Below, piece by piece: positions 1 to 7,954 of a stretch of DNA of 37,514 nucleotides. The notes under the pieces are model-generated. The model ran no database searches, had not been told where the DNA came from, and was given only the letters and a program-made list of their open reading frames with translations. The stretch covers positions 66,121-103,634 of the forward strand of contig JAIRVY010000148.1 of assembly GCA_031253655.1 (NCBI GenBank), in the 5' to 3' direction. How positions within the stretch are numbered: position 1 is the first letter of the stretch; every line of letters begins with the position of its first letter. A program made the translations under genes and the position numbers. This DNA comes from Bacteroidales bacterium. GTDB taxonomy: Bacteria > Bacteroidota > Bacteroidia > Bacteroidales > WCHB1-69.

Positions 1-282
1 GATTATGAAGCAGCATCCCAGATGTTGAGCAGTTATGATATAGCAAAAGAAGATTTTGAACTGGGCGAAAAAGCACTCAAACACGATGATGGCTATATTA
101 TTGAAAATTCCATATTATATCTTCGTGAATTGATTATGGGGGACGACTACGCCGAAAACGTAAAAGTTACAATAAAAAAAGGTCTCCCTGCCGCATTGCT
201 CATTGGTGCTGAGTTTATTTCGGAAGAATGGGGAAAATATACCATTGATGAACAGAAAAAAGAATTAATTTTTGATAAATAG
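1..282 (+). CDS. hypothetical protein, 3' end only (frame open to the window start)
   Basis: Frame 1 is open from base 1 (DYEAASQMLSSYDIAKEDF...) to TAG at 280-282; no family recognised. Confidence 0.6.
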   Translation, partial: DYEAASQMLSSYDIAKEDFELGEKALKHDDGYIIENSILYLRELIMGDDYAENVKVTIKKGLPAALLIGAEFISEEWGKYTIDEQKKELIFDK

Positions 283-284
283 TT

Positions 285-377
285 ATGAATAATCTGACTT
301 TTTCTCTTGCCTTCTTCTTCTTAATGCTTATTTGCATTAACCTTTCTGTTTTTTCTCAAAAAATTATTAAACATTGA
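285..377 (+). pseudogene. signal-peptide-only ORF (MNNLTFSLAFFFLMLICINLSVFSQKIIKH*), probable remnant of a secreted protein gene
   Basis: ATG 2 nt after the upstream stop; hydrophobic core plus SVFSQ cleavage-like site, then TGA after 30 codons. Confidence 0.4.
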
Positions 378-506
378 TGCTTTCCGGCGCTCTCAATACA
401 TCTTTTCTTTTCAAATAATTACTACTTTTTTTACATTTGAAACTGAATTGTAAATTTATATTCTGTAATAAATTGATTTATTGAGTTTATGATTTTTTTT
501 TAACCC

Positions 507-538
507 TTGACAAATGGGGGTGTTAAGCTGTATTATTG
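507..538 (+). promoter_or_regulatory. putative promoter (TTGACA-N18-TATTAT; also reads as TTG-N21-TATTATTG)
   Basis: TTGACA at 507-512 and TATTAT at 531-536 in a non-coding region upstream of the 781 CDS. Confidence 0.4.
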
Positions 539-780
539 CAGTGTCGGAACGAAAGCGTAAAAGAGCTGGCAACTCAGTTACCCTTTCACTTACAAGATAA
601 ATGCCAACACTTAATAACTATTTACCCACTCAAACCAACTGTGCCTACAACTACTAACTTCTCAGAATGATACTTACAAGGTAAGAAAAAGAGCGCCGTT
701 AATATGTACATAATTATTTCTGCGTCAGTGAAAAAATGTTACACAAAAACTAAAATTTAACTCAAAAAACTATTAATTCA

Positions 781-2358
781 ATGAAAAAATTATTATTTAT
801 ATTATTTTTTTGCGCACTATTTATAGAGAATTATGCACAAGACAACAAGGGGTATTGGGAAATTTCCGGAAATTCCGGTAACGATAAGTCAAATTTTTTA
901 GGCACCACAGACTGTATGCCCTTAATCTTTAAAACAAACAATACGGATAGAATGAAATTGCTAAGTGACAAGTCATTTCTTGGCATAGGATTAACAGACC
1001 CAAAAGCCACCCTTCATCTTCACTATCAGTTAGATCAAAGACCCTGCGAAACTCCAATCTCTTTGAGTAATATAAGAAAATTACTACAACTCACTACAGA
1101 CGAGACCGGAGAGACAGACAATAGCGGATTCGGAGTCTATTATTCTAATACAAAAGATATTATCTTTAAGCAGCAGGAAGAGGGCATGTTATCTATTGAA
1201 GGACCTGGCGGCGGAATATCTATCGCACCCGAAAACGGCTTCATCGGAATAGGTACCGACCAACCACAAGCACCTTTACATATTAATTATCATGTAGAAT
1301 TATCAAGAAAACCTAACCCGCCGTCACCGGGTTTACTAACTTCTCCAATACTAAAATTCGGCGCATTAGCTGCTAATGCAGGGTTTAGTATTTACGGTTT
1401 TCCAAACAGTGGGGCTATTAATATTCAGCAAAATGAACAGGCAAATCTAAAAATTGGCGGTTACTCAAGCAGTTTGACGTTTATCCACGATGGAAATATT
1501 AATATGAGTATTCCATCACAAGCAAAATTTGAAGTAAACGGTTTATTTAGTACGCAAAATGCAAATGTTTCAGAATTATTATCAGCAACGATGCTAAGTG
1601 CTCAAAGTGCAAATGTCTTTGGTGCAACAACAACGAATCTGTTGAATGCTCAAAGTGCAAGTGTCGTAGGTACAACAACAACGAATCAGTTGAGCGCTCA
1701 AAGCGCGAATGTTGCTGGTACAACCACAACGAATCAGTTGAGTGCTCAAAGTGCAAACATTGCGGGAACAATCACCGCGAATACGTTAAACGTACAGAAA
1801 GCAAATTTTACCGGAACAGTCGATGTTAATACCGGCATTCAAACATTATCTCTGGGTAGTTCATATCACTCAGATTTAAGTTGGGGAACTTCTTACATTG
1901 GATTTAATGCAAAACGGAATAATGGAAACTGGACATTGGCAGGAGATGGCGCAAACAACGGTGGCGCTGTAATTTGGTCTACCGTGGACGGTAGCCTATT
2001 GTTTGCTTCAATACCAAAAACAAGCGGGAGCACACAAACGATAAGCGATGCGAAAGTGAAAGAGAATATAAAACTTTACTTAACCCCTAACGGAGTGTTG
2101 AAAGCAAAAGAGGTTTTAGTATCCACAACCGGTTGGCCTGATTATGTTTTTGCCAAAGATTATAAACTACTACCATTGAGTGAAGTAGAAGAATTTATTG
2201 ACAAAAATCAGCACCTGCCAAATGTTCCTTCTGCCGTAGAAGTTGAAAATAATGGTATTCAATTGGGAGAAATGAATGCCATACTTATACGAAAGGTGGA
2301 AGAACTCACGTTATATGTATTAGATTTGCAAAAACAGATAACTAATTTACAAAAATAA
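781..2358 (+). CDS. secreted tail-fibre-like surface protein with 16-aa tandem repeats
   Basis: Signal peptide MKKLLFILFFCALFIENYAQ; AQSANVxGTTTTNQLS repeats; C-terminal SDAKVKENI...WPDYVFAKDYKLLPLSEVEEFIDKNQHLPNVPSA...EELTLYVLDLQKQ region typical of Bacteroidetes fibre-like proteins. Confidence 0.8.
   Translation: MKKLLFILFFCALFIENYAQDNKGYWEISGNSGNDKSNFLGTTDCMPLIFKTNNTDRMKLLSDKSFLGIGLTDPKATLHLHYQLDQRPCETPISLSNIRKLLQLTTDETGETDNSGFGVYYSNTKDIIFKQQEEGMLSIEGPGGGISIAPENGFIGIGTDQPQAPLHINYHVELSRKPNPPSPGLLTSPILKFGALAANAGFSIYGFPNSGAINIQQNEQANLKIGGYSSSLTFIHDGNINMSIPSQAKFEVNGLFSTQNANVSELLSATMLSAQSANVFGATTTNLLNAQSASVVGTTTTNQLSAQSANVAGTTTTNQLSAQSANIAGTITANTLNVQKANFTGTVDVNTGIQTLSLGSSYHSDLSWGTSYIGFNAKRNNGNWTLAGDGANNGGAVIWSTVDGSLLFASIPKTSGSTQTISDAKVKENIKLYLTPNGVLKAKEVLVSTTGWPDYVFAKDYKLLPLSEVEEFIDKNQHLPNVPSAVEVENNGIQLGEMNAILIRKVEELTLYVLDLQKQITNLQK
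1558..1815 (+). repeat. 48-nt in-frame tandem repeat, about 3 good copies plus degenerate flanking copies
   Basis: Recurring gctcaaagtgcaaatgt..ggtacaacaacaacgaatcagttgag units encoding AQSANVxGTTTTNQLS. Confidence 0.85.
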
Positions 2359-2363
2359 ACACT

Positions 2364-3101
2364 ATGAGAAAACCAGCCTTTTTATTATCTACCATATTGG
2401 TATTCGTTATAGTATCACAACTTTTTGTTGCCTGCGACAGAGAGAATGATTCAAAAGAAAAGGTAATCGAAGTTGAAAATGTAATCAATATTTTTGACAG
2501 CAATAAATTGTATGATGTAGCAACAGTGAAAGCATTTGCAGTTTATTCTTCTGAAATTAAAATGCATGAAATCTCAAAGTGCAAATATAATAATAACGGA
2601 TTTAAACTGACGCTGCCAAACTCAGTTTCTGATAACTATTTGAGCATTTATTCCCAGGTTCCTAATGGAGTAACTATAAGCAACGATAAAGTCAATCAAT
2701 GTAGTGTAATGCTCGCTGCTTGTGATGTTGATGGGAAACAGATAGGTAATTTCTTTTGGTTTTCTTCTGATTATTTCAACGATTCTGCTGATAAACCCGT
2801 TTATACAGCAAATCATTACTATTTTGACAGAAACCTAACAGTGAAAGGAAATTACATAGAGGGAGAATTCAATATGAAATATGATTGTTCTTTTAAAAAA
2901 GGCTGGAATGTTTTATTCATTAAGTTGGAAAAGAAAAATGGACTACCTGTCGTCTCTTTAATCACTACGAAACCGCCAGATGTTATTTTTCAGTGGAATT
3001 ATTTGGAAGGTGCTTTGCTGTATCCTACTAATAACATTGCTGTAGTAAACATCTACAAACAGATTATTCCAATTTTGGAATTTATTCTTGAAAGTAATTA
3101 A
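2364..3101 (+). CDS. putative lipoprotein of unknown function
   Basis: N-terminal hydrophobic segment with lipobox FVAC; 5 nt after the upstream CDS. Confidence 0.75.
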   Translation: MRKPAFLLSTILVFVIVSQLFVACDRENDSKEKVIEVENVINIFDSNKLYDVATVKAFAVYSSEIKMHEISKCKYNNNGFKLTLPNSVSDNYLSIYSQVPNGVTISNDKVNQCSVMLAACDVDGKQIGNFFWFSSDYFNDSADKPVYTANHYYFDRNLTVKGNYIEGEFNMKYDCSFKKGWNVLFIKLEKKNGLPVVSLITTKPPDVIFQWNYLEGALLYPTNNIAVVNIYKQIIPILEFILESN

Positions 3102-3122
3102 AAATCAATAAATTAAATTATT

Positions 3123-3566
3123 ATGAAATTAAAAATTATCATTACAGCTTCTATTCTTTTTTTTGTTTCGTGTGTTCCTTACAAGGATGATTTGCATCTG
3201 ACTCATATTGAGGTTACGAATAGCTTATTTGACGACAAATGCACTATCTATCTTGAATGTGAAATCTTTACAGATTCGATTGTTGAAATCACTTATCTTG
3301 AAAATTGTATTGTCCCAATTAATCAGTTTTGGAAAAATACAAATTATACAAATAAAAAAACAATAGATAAAATTTACGACGAAATTATTTACAAATATAA
3401 TTTCAAAATATATCGTACTATAGATGGAGAAAAAAGTTATTTTTCTTTTAATAAATTTCGGACTAAACACCCTAATGATTGCGCTACTTTTGATAGACGA
3501 ATTGAAAATGTAGTATATGTGCATTACGATATATTTGCAGAGAAAGAATATTTTCTGAATGATTAA
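3123..3566 (+). CDS. putative small lipoprotein of unknown function
   Basis: Signal peptide MKLKIIITASILFFVSC with lipobox; 21 nt after the upstream CDS. Confidence 0.7.
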   Translation: MKLKIIITASILFFVSCVPYKDDLHLTHIEVTNSLFDDKCTIYLECEIFTDSIVEITYLENCIVPINQFWKNTNYTNKKTIDKIYDEIIYKYNFKIYRTIDGEKSYFSFNKFRTKHPNDCATFDRRIENVVYVHYDIFAEKEYFLND

Positions 3567-3619
3567 ATGATTTTTTTTAAAAAACACAATTATTGTTTTT
3601 TAGTTGCATAGTATTACAG

Positions 3620-3748
3620 TACAAGCAAAAGAAAAGGCAAGCACCAAAAGGTTATACAATTGCTTTTAGCAAAGATAATCTCTACTACCCGGAATATAGT
3701 TGTTATATTAACTTCAAACTTAGTGAAATAAAAGGGTTATTGATTTAG
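3620..3748 (+). pseudogene. possible ORF remnant (YKQKKRQAPKGYTIAFSKDNLYYPEYSCYINFKLSEIKGLLI*) without a start codon
   Basis: Open frame with protein-like composition and no ATG at its start; stop TAG at 3746-3748. Confidence 0.25.
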
Positions 3749-3808
3749 ACACACTGTAGAGGATTATCCTCCCCACTCATGAGAAATCAATCTATTTTTC
3801 ATGTTCTG

Positions 3809-3831
3809 AAATCAGAAATTAACTCTGATTT
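3809..3831. other. hairpin AAATCAGA-aattaac-TCTGATTT
   Basis: Perfect 8-bp inverted repeat with a 7-nt loop in the leader region of the 3949 CDS. Confidence 0.5.
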
Positions 3832-3948
3832 GTAACATAATCGTTTATTCTATGAACGCTTCTCGTTGTTGTCTTCATTAATTGAAGGACATAATCTAAA
3901 ACCATATAACATTATTAACAAAACTCATTAACTAAAAACACTTTACGA

Positions 3949-6768
3949 ATGAAAAAGAAATTACCATCAATTATAAAACTTGTATTACTTGTTGTGATAT
4001 TGACGCAAGTAATTAATACTCAAGCGCAAAGAGATTATCACAAACAAATAGATAACATCTTTGACATACCCGCTGTAAAAATACCATCAGGTATATTAAT
4101 TGACCGTTCTCCCGAATTATTGGATATGAACGGTTACAATCCGGCAAACAATCCGAAAACTGATACGTGCCATTTGTTTGATTGGCTGTGTATCTATTAC
4201 CGGCTTTATGCATCACATTTATATCCGGAGGATTTTAAATACGACCTAAACATTGCCAATCAGTATCTCTCAGTCTTTAAACCAAAAAAGGAAAATATTC
4301 CTTTGGGAATTATTTATTTTAACTACGACAGGTTGAAAAAAAATGCTGTGGATAGCAGATTGTTGCAAGTGGATACTCTAAACCAAAAAGTGCGCGATCT
4401 GTCGGGTGCAGGTAATCCAACTGAACCGGCAACTTGCTTTGCCTTCTCCCCAATGGCAGATACTATTTCAGCCGGTAATCATCAATTTCACATAGACCCA
4501 ACACTTTTTGTTTCTAATAAAACAAAAGAGTTTAGCGAGTTATATATAGATTTTGACGATGGCAGGGGTTATATCAGGGTTTTTCTAAATGAAACGGTTA
4601 CAGCTTCCTATTTTACTTTGGGAAATAAAACACTGAAAGTAAAAGCAATTTTGGGAAAAGAGACATTGGTAGCTTACGCAGGTTTGTATATTTCTGAAAA
4701 TCATTCATTAATGCTTTCACCTGCTACACCTGTTGCTATCCCCACTCCAGATGTGGGCCCAACAAAATTTCCAAACAACGGAATTGATGCATATTTTGGA
4801 ATTTGGTACCGCTGCAATCATAACAATACTATCCATAAACCTATTTTAATAGTCTCCGGTTTTGACCCTCAAAATAAAAATCGTATTGGAAACGAAAAAT
4901 CTGAAGGAGTAGAAGAAAAGGTATATTTATACAATATCGCTAATAAAAATGGATTTTTGGATAGATTGCGCGAATTTGGATACGATATCATCATCTACCG
5001 CTCAGATAACAGTACAAAATCAATTATTCCTAATGCCATGAATTTGGTTAATTTCATTAAAACCAAAGTAAACGATGCCAAAACTTCTGAAAATGAATTG
5101 ATAGTAATCGGAGTTAGTATGGGTGGATTGGTGTGCCGTTATGCGCTTTCTTATATGGAACAACCCTCAAATAATTTCGACCACAAGACCAAACTATTTA
5201 TTTCGATGGATTCGCCACAAAATGGCGCTAATGTTCCTTTGGGATTTCAATATATGGCGAAGTATTTGAATCAGAATTTAGGAGGAAGTGTTGAAATATT
5301 GAAAACCGCTATGGAGGATATGCTTGACAGTGATGCAGCTAAAGAGATGCTGCTATATCATCATACTAATACATCTAACCTTACGGCAAGTTGCGCTACT
5401 AATCGTACTACTTTTTTGAACAATTTAACATCAGTTGGTAATTTTCCGAAGAAATGTCAAACAATGGCACTTTCTATGGGTAGTGGAAATGGGACAAATC
5501 AAGGTTTTGCAGCAGGTGCTTCATTAATTAAGAAACACCCCTCCCCAGTTGTATTCGGTACCTATATGCTACTGGATGTATTGTTGTCTCTTTTAGGGAT
5601 TCCTTCTGTTGCAGGTCTAACATTGTCTCAGAGTACTTGGGAAATTGATGTTCGTGCAGTGCCTAATCAAACAAAAGGAACTATTTATCGCGAAGAACTT
5701 TATTTGCATATCTGTGTTCCACGTGTAATATTTATTCCTTTTTTGGGTCCGATAATTGTGTTTGATTGTGCGCCTCACCTGATTGACAGAAAAGAAGAAG
5801 TCAATAATACTCAGCCCGTTGATAATGCATCCGGAAGTTTTCAGGGGTTTCATAATCTTAAGTCTATGAACCTTAAGGGCTTCGATGATATATTAAAAGA
5901 ACTGAAAATAATAAGTGTTGATTCTCACTATGATTGTTTTATTCCCTCATATAGCGCTTTAGGGATGAATATTACTCCGCAAACAAATATCAAATCTTTT
6001 CTAAATACCAGTTCCGGCGCAACCAAAATTAACGACAATCTCTATTTTATCACCAACAAATCCGTAAGTTTATTTGATTATCTGTATATTGAGAATAAGA
6101 ATCTTGACCATATTTACGACGACAACAAAGTAAGTGTATTAACGCCTGCAATGTTGATTGCTTTAGATAATATGATTTCTTCGAAAAACCTGCATCTTGA
6201 AAATAAAACTATCGTTTCGGGTCAATCAGTTGCCTACGAGGCAGCAGAAACTATTATTGCAGATAACAACTTCATCGTGGAATTCGGAGGAAAAGCGGAT
6301 ATGAAAGCGCCTAAAATAACTTTAAAACAAGAGTTTCGCGCGAAAAATGGTTCTACAGTTCGTCTTAGAGTGGATAATTCCTGGGTTTGTCCTCCCGGAA
6401 CTATTAAGTCCGTTTCATTATATCCCCTCTCTGATCTATTATGGGATAATGTACAAGAAACGCCAAATTATTCCCAAGACTATCTCTTCGTAGAAGAAAT
6501 AAATCAACCACTAGTACAAGAAATGAAAAATAGAATAACTGTTTTCCCTAATCCCGTTGAAAATATTCTTAATTTGAAAATCGAAAACCGAATTGATGGC
6601 GATATAAAAATTTCAATTGTAGATTATAAAGGACAAGTTGTTTATTCACAGACGATAATGAATGATTTGGATAATGCTATTAATTGTTCCCAATTCATCA
6701 GTGGTGTTTATTTTGTAACCATCGAATCCAAAGACATCACACAAACCTTAAAAATAATAAAAAAATAG
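3949..6768 (+). CDS. secreted alpha/beta-hydrolase (lipase/esterase-like) with T9SS type A C-terminal sorting domain
   Basis: Signal peptide; ELIVIGVSMGGLVCRYAL nucleophile elbow (GxSxG); C-terminal ITVFPNPVENILNLKI...GVYFVTIESKDITQTLKIIKK. Confidence 0.85.
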   Translation: MKKKLPSIIKLVLLVVILTQVINTQAQRDYHKQIDNIFDIPAVKIPSGILIDRSPELLDMNGYNPANNPKTDTCHLFDWLCIYYRLYASHLYPEDFKYDLNIANQYLSVFKPKKENIPLGIIYFNYDRLKKNAVDSRLLQVDTLNQKVRDLSGAGNPTEPATCFAFSPMADTISAGNHQFHIDPTLFVSNKTKEFSELYIDFDDGRGYIRVFLNETVTASYFTLGNKTLKVKAILGKETLVAYAGLYISENHSLMLSPATPVAIPTPDVGPTKFPNNGIDAYFGIWYRCNHNNTIHKPILIVSGFDPQNKNRIGNEKSEGVEEKVYLYNIANKNGFLDRLREFGYDIIIYRSDNSTKSIIPNAMNLVNFIKTKVNDAKTSENELIVIGVSMGGLVCRYALSYMEQPSNNFDHKTKLFISMDSPQNGANVPLGFQYMAKYLNQNLGGSVEILKTAMEDMLDSDAAKEMLLYHHTNTSNLTASCATNRTTFLNNLTSVGNFPKKCQTMALSMGSGNGTNQGFAAGASLIKKHPSPVVFGTYMLLDVLLSLLGIPSVAGLTLSQSTWEIDVRAVPNQTKGTIYREELYLHICVPRVIFIPFLGPIIVFDCAPHLIDRKEEVNNTQPVDNASGSFQGFHNLKSMNLKGFDDILKELKIISVDSHYDCFIPSYSALGMNITPQTNIKSFLNTSSGATKINDNLYFITNKSVSLFDYLYIENKNLDHIYDDNKVSVLTPAMLIALDNMISSKNLHLENKTIVSGQSVAYEAAETIIADNNFIVEFGGKADMKAPKITLKQEFRAKNGSTVRLRVDNSWVCPPGTIKSVSLYPLSDLLWDNVQETPNYSQDYLFVEEINQPLVQEMKNRITVFPNPVENILNLKIENRIDGDIKISIVDYKGQVVYSQTIMNDLDNAINCSQFISGVYFVTIESKDITQTLKIIKK

Positions 6769-6803
6769 AAAGCGCTTACCTTATTTTTAACTTATTGTTT
6801 TTC

Positions 6804-6838
6804 AACCTCCTAAAAATCTTAGGAGGTTTTTTATTTTC
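6804..6838 (+). terminator. Rho-independent-type terminator
   Basis: AACCTCCTAA-AAATC-TTAGGAGGTT perfect 10-bp stem followed by TTTTATTTT, 36 nt after the stop of the T9SS gene. Confidence 0.85.
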
Positions 6839-6914
6839 CCTAATAATAATACGTGGTCTCTTGGATTAACTTCAGTGAAAATTATTTCTATTTTTGCCAC
6901 AAAATTTATGAATT

Positions 6915-7283
6915 ATGAAGACTAAACTTTTTTTCTTTATCATTTTCAGTATTTTTCTATTATACGGTTGCAACAGAGATAAGGTTTTTGTAGAAATTAC
7001 TTCGCCAAAAGATGGTGATGTTTTTTCAATAAATGATATAATTATTGTCAAAGTTGAAGCCTCAACTGAGAAAGGATTCATTTCACTAGTTGAACTTGAT
7101 GTTGAGACTTTGGAATCTCACAAGATGGTAATGAAGCCCTATGTTTTTGAAATACCTGCTCGGGCGTTTGAAGATCCTAATACCGGAGGGTTCGTGGGGC
7201 CTATTTTCCGTTACATCAGTGTAACAGCTCATAATTCCAAGGGTGATTTTGCGGGCGATGTTATTGATATTATTATAAAATGA
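6915..7283 (+). CDS. putative lipoprotein, Ig-like/PKD-like
   Basis: Lipobox LLYGC; ITSPKDGDVFSINDIIIVKVEAS... beta-rich; ATGA overlap with the next gene. Confidence 0.7.
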   Translation: MKTKLFFFIIFSIFLLYGCNRDKVFVEITSPKDGDVFSINDIIIVKVEASTEKGFISLVELDVETLESHKMVMKPYVFEIPARAFEDPNTGGFVGPIFRYISVTAHNSKGDFAGDVIDIIIK

Positions 7284-7942
7284 TGGGTTTTATTATTCAT
7301 AAAGAAGGAATTGTAACAATTATTATCACATTAGTATTTCTTGCGCTACTAATGGGGATGTCTGTTTTATTAAACTTCCCGTTTTATCTTAAATTGTTCA
7401 ATCTGCTGCTTTCTATCGTTCTGTTGGCAGTTGTTATCTTTTTCTTTCGTGTTCCGAACAGAGAAGTAAACCGTGATGAAAATGCCATTCTTTCGCCAGC
7501 CGATGGAGCAATAGTTGAAATTGTAGAAGAATTTGAAACAGAATATTTTAATGCAAAAAAAATACGGATATCAATCTTTATGTCCCCCCTTAATGTTCAC
7601 ATTAATTCTTATCCGATTGATGGGAAAGTTGTTTATGTACAATACCATCCGGGGAAGCATTTGGTTGCAAGTTTACCTAAAGCCTCCAAAGATAACGAGC
7701 ATACTACAGTGGTACAGAAGCATAGCAACGCTGAGGAGGTATTATTTCGCCAAATTGCAGGAATTTTGGCGCGCAGAATTGTATGTTATGCAAAAGAAAG
7801 TGAATTTGTTGAACAAGGTAGTGAAATGGGAATCATTAAATTTGGTTCTCGAGTGGATATTTTTCTACCCGTTTCGGCAAAGATAAATGTGGAAATGGGT
7901 GATAAGGTAAAATCTAAAATTACACATTTAGCTTATTTCTAA
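7280..7942 (+). CDS. psd: phosphatidylserine decarboxylase family protein
   Basis: LSPADGAIVEI, SPLNVHINSYPIDGKV, and C-terminal MGIIKFGSRVDIFLP containing the GS pyruvoyl cleavage site. Confidence 0.92.
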   Translation: MMGFIIHKEGIVTIIITLVFLALLMGMSVLLNFPFYLKLFNLLLSIVLLAVVIFFFRVPNREVNRDENAILSPADGAIVEIVEEFETEYFNAKKIRISIFMSPLNVHINSYPIDGKVVYVQYHPGKHLVASLPKASKDNEHTTVVQKHSNAEEVLFRQIAGILARRIVCYAKESEFVEQGSEMGIIKFGSRVDIFLPVSAKINVEMGDKVKSKITHLAYF

Positions 7943-7954
7943 TAATATTCTATC

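Noticed and set aside
378-780. tRNA or known small RNA in the large intergenic region
   Set aside because: No cloverleaf or recognisable RNA motif found by eye; a tRNAscan/Rfam search would be needed.
1547-1771. Minus-strand ORF (74 aa, HFEHSTDSLLL repeats)
   Set aside because: Antisense shadow of the 48-nt coding repeat; its periodicity is inherited from the plus-strand gene.
1558-1815. Possible CRISPR-like array
   Set aside because: Units are contiguous, coding and in frame; there are no unique spacers and no cas genes.
3225-3587. 120-aa minus-strand ORF opposite the small lipoprotein
   Set aside because: Low-complexity Ile/Phe-rich translation typical of antisense AT-rich sequence; the plus strand has a lipobox and operon context.
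7533-7886. 117-aa plus-strand ORF inside psd
   Set aside because: Alternative frame of a well-supported psd gene.
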